Positions 62,601 to 64,000 of a stretch of DNA of 64,000 bases are shown piece after piece. The notes below the pieces were generated by a model. The model made no database searches and was not told the DNA's origin. It saw nothing but the letters and a program-made list of their open reading frames with translations. Both the position numbers and the translations under genes were made by a program. How positions within the stretch are numbered: the stretch's first letter is position 1; every line of letters starts with the position of its first letter. The stretch is taken from the NCBI GenBank assembly GCA_900708905.1, contig CAADRB010000067.1, positions 124,001 to 188,000 on the forward strand, in the 5' to 3' direction. The DNA comes from Hymenolepis diminuta. Lineage: Eukaryota > Platyhelminthes > Cestoda > Cyclophyllidea > Hymenolepididae.

Positions 62601-64000
62601 CAAGGGTCTGGCCTCTCGTGTGCTGATAATGGTGCGATAATACAACACCTACTATGGTTGCATAGGTCACCTATAACATAAAGCTCTTATTTTCCATAAA
62701 ATTCTGTTGAGTTAACAATATCTTTTTAAGTATTAACTAGATACTTTTGATTATTTTAAAAGATAAATTTATCGAGACCAAATGATCGAACATTAACGTA
62801 AATCGTCTGTTCAATAACATTTAGGCATAAAGGACTTGTACTTTCTCAAGAAACTAGGCATCAAATCCCGAAATTCGGTATTTGAAATATTAAATTACGT
62901 TTAATTGTCAGAAAATCAGTAAACTAGTGATTTCGAACCCCAAATGACTTATTGGATTCGATATTTTAGCTCTATCAGATCGACTTCATAAAACCTCTGA
63001 TCGGAAATTTCAGCCTTTTTGTTCAATCGTTTTACCACACACACATACACTAAGTTGGGAAACTGATAGGAAAACGAAAGGTCATAGCTGCCCCGTTTGT
63101 GTTTTGTCTTGGGATAATCAATTCCTGTAGTTTGGCTCTAAGTCGCCCATCATCCTAATCAAGACGCGAGTGCATACAAGTTCTGATGGCCTGGCAGTTA
63201 CTTAAAGCTAAAATTTCTATCAGTCCGGCGGTCTTTGATCTCCAACCCAAAAGAAAATAATGTCTTTATTTTAATTAATAAAGTATCTTGCGTTAGATAC
63301 ATGCTGTTTTAACCTTTCCTGTCTAGTCCGAGTCAATTACAAACCAGCAGTATCTAGTGTACAGATATATCAGAACCAGAAACTATACTTCCTAGTATTA
63401 CAGAAGCATAAAAAGTCTTACTTTATAAAGGGAAACATTGGATTCTGCGTTATATGGATAGCATAAAAATGATTTGATTTGACTGGCCAAACTCACACAA
63501 TTCACAATCTGGCTTTATTTCTTACATCCTCCCACCTAAGTAAATAAAGAAATTTTTACAAATTTCTTCCAGCGGATTGTCAGTCAATTGTCTATTTCCT
63601 ATTATTATTTCCCCTTAGTTTTACCTTCTCCTATTTTTTTCAGTTAAATTATTATTCACACTAACTCACTTCGCTTTGATTTACCCATTATTATTCTTTG
63701 GTTTGTAGCTGGTCTTTAGCATCTATTCTCTACCGCCAGCCACTAAAAACCCATTGATATAATTGTCTCTGCCTTACCTTTAATTTGTAGTTATTGTTAA
63801 GGTAGTAACATTAAATTTAATTAACTGCTTTACTCATTTCTCGTGGAAAGGTCTAGGCGTTAGTGTTCTTTGACTCGATACGTAAATTGACGCTATATCA
63901 TCAAGAGATATTTTCTATTGACTACTGACTACTACCCCACCACTTTAGAGAAAATAACCTCAAAAATATTAAAGAAAAATGTTAAATTATTTATTATTAA
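59620..64000. other. AT-rich intergenic
   Basis: Except for the tRNA-like head at 63186, nothing can be supported. Confidence 0.45.
63186..63245 (+). repeat. tRNA-like SINE head
   Basis: GATGGCCTGGCAGTTA as A box and GGCGGTCTTTGATCTCC as a worn B box, about 35 bases apart. Weak. Confidence 0.3.

Noticed and set aside
1..64000. CRISPR arrays, operons, ribosome binding sites, rRNA or intact tRNA genes
   Set aside because: Searched by eye and not found; the window is eukaryotic, and tRNA-like blocks lack acceptor stems.

Overview
This is an AT-rich, intron-bearing animal nuclear genome window, most likely from an invertebrate. TATA boxes of the TATATAAG type sit about 30-60 bases before start codons, there are AATAAA signals, GT-AG introns of about 70-90 bases, mariner, LINE, LTR and tRNA-derived relics, and two assembly gaps (27695-27712 and 43788). 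An arthropod, perhaps a sap-feeding or parasitic one, would fit, but no conserved housekeeping gene is present to fix the lineage.

Two gene systems stand out. The first is a scattered set of short secreted proteins rich in Asp, Glu, Arg and Tyr. Four look intact: a two-exon gene at 8970-10371 (-), and single-exon genes at 17013-17609 (+), 23747-24076 (-) and 35387-35932 (-). All four have a hydrophobic signal peptide and a TATA-like promoter. Four broken relatives lie at 28121-28380 (-), 30057-30290 (+), 36451-36724 (-) and 59288-59534 (-), with stops or frameshifts; two of them keep recognisable TATA boxes.

The second system is invisible to ordinary ORF finding. It is a tandem array on the minus strand, about 46.9-56.9 kb, of genes built from very small exons (18-109 bases). 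In the gene at 54104-56860 I can follow 11 exons giving a 203-residue open frame, and all ten introns are phase 1. Next to it are a related gene at 51908-53917, part of another at 50672-51191, and one at 46942-48643. Their exons are again nearly all phase 1 on both sides. Matching exons show weak but recognisable protein similarity and often the same length; the terminal exons of two genes are both exactly 74 bases. This is the layout of microexon genes such as schistosome MEGs and aphid bicycle effector genes: fast-evolving products assembled from symmetric small exons. I cannot say it belongs to either family.

The rest is mostly AT-rich intergenic sequence. It holds a dead mariner transposase (12172-13246, +), a degraded LINE reverse transcriptase (about 32525-32790, -), a solo LTR with a 4-base target duplication (27394-27766), several tRNA-like SINE heads, a repeat pair (about 39480-40010 and 43200-43620), a small dispersed repeat with at least six copies, and a (TA)n microsatellite.
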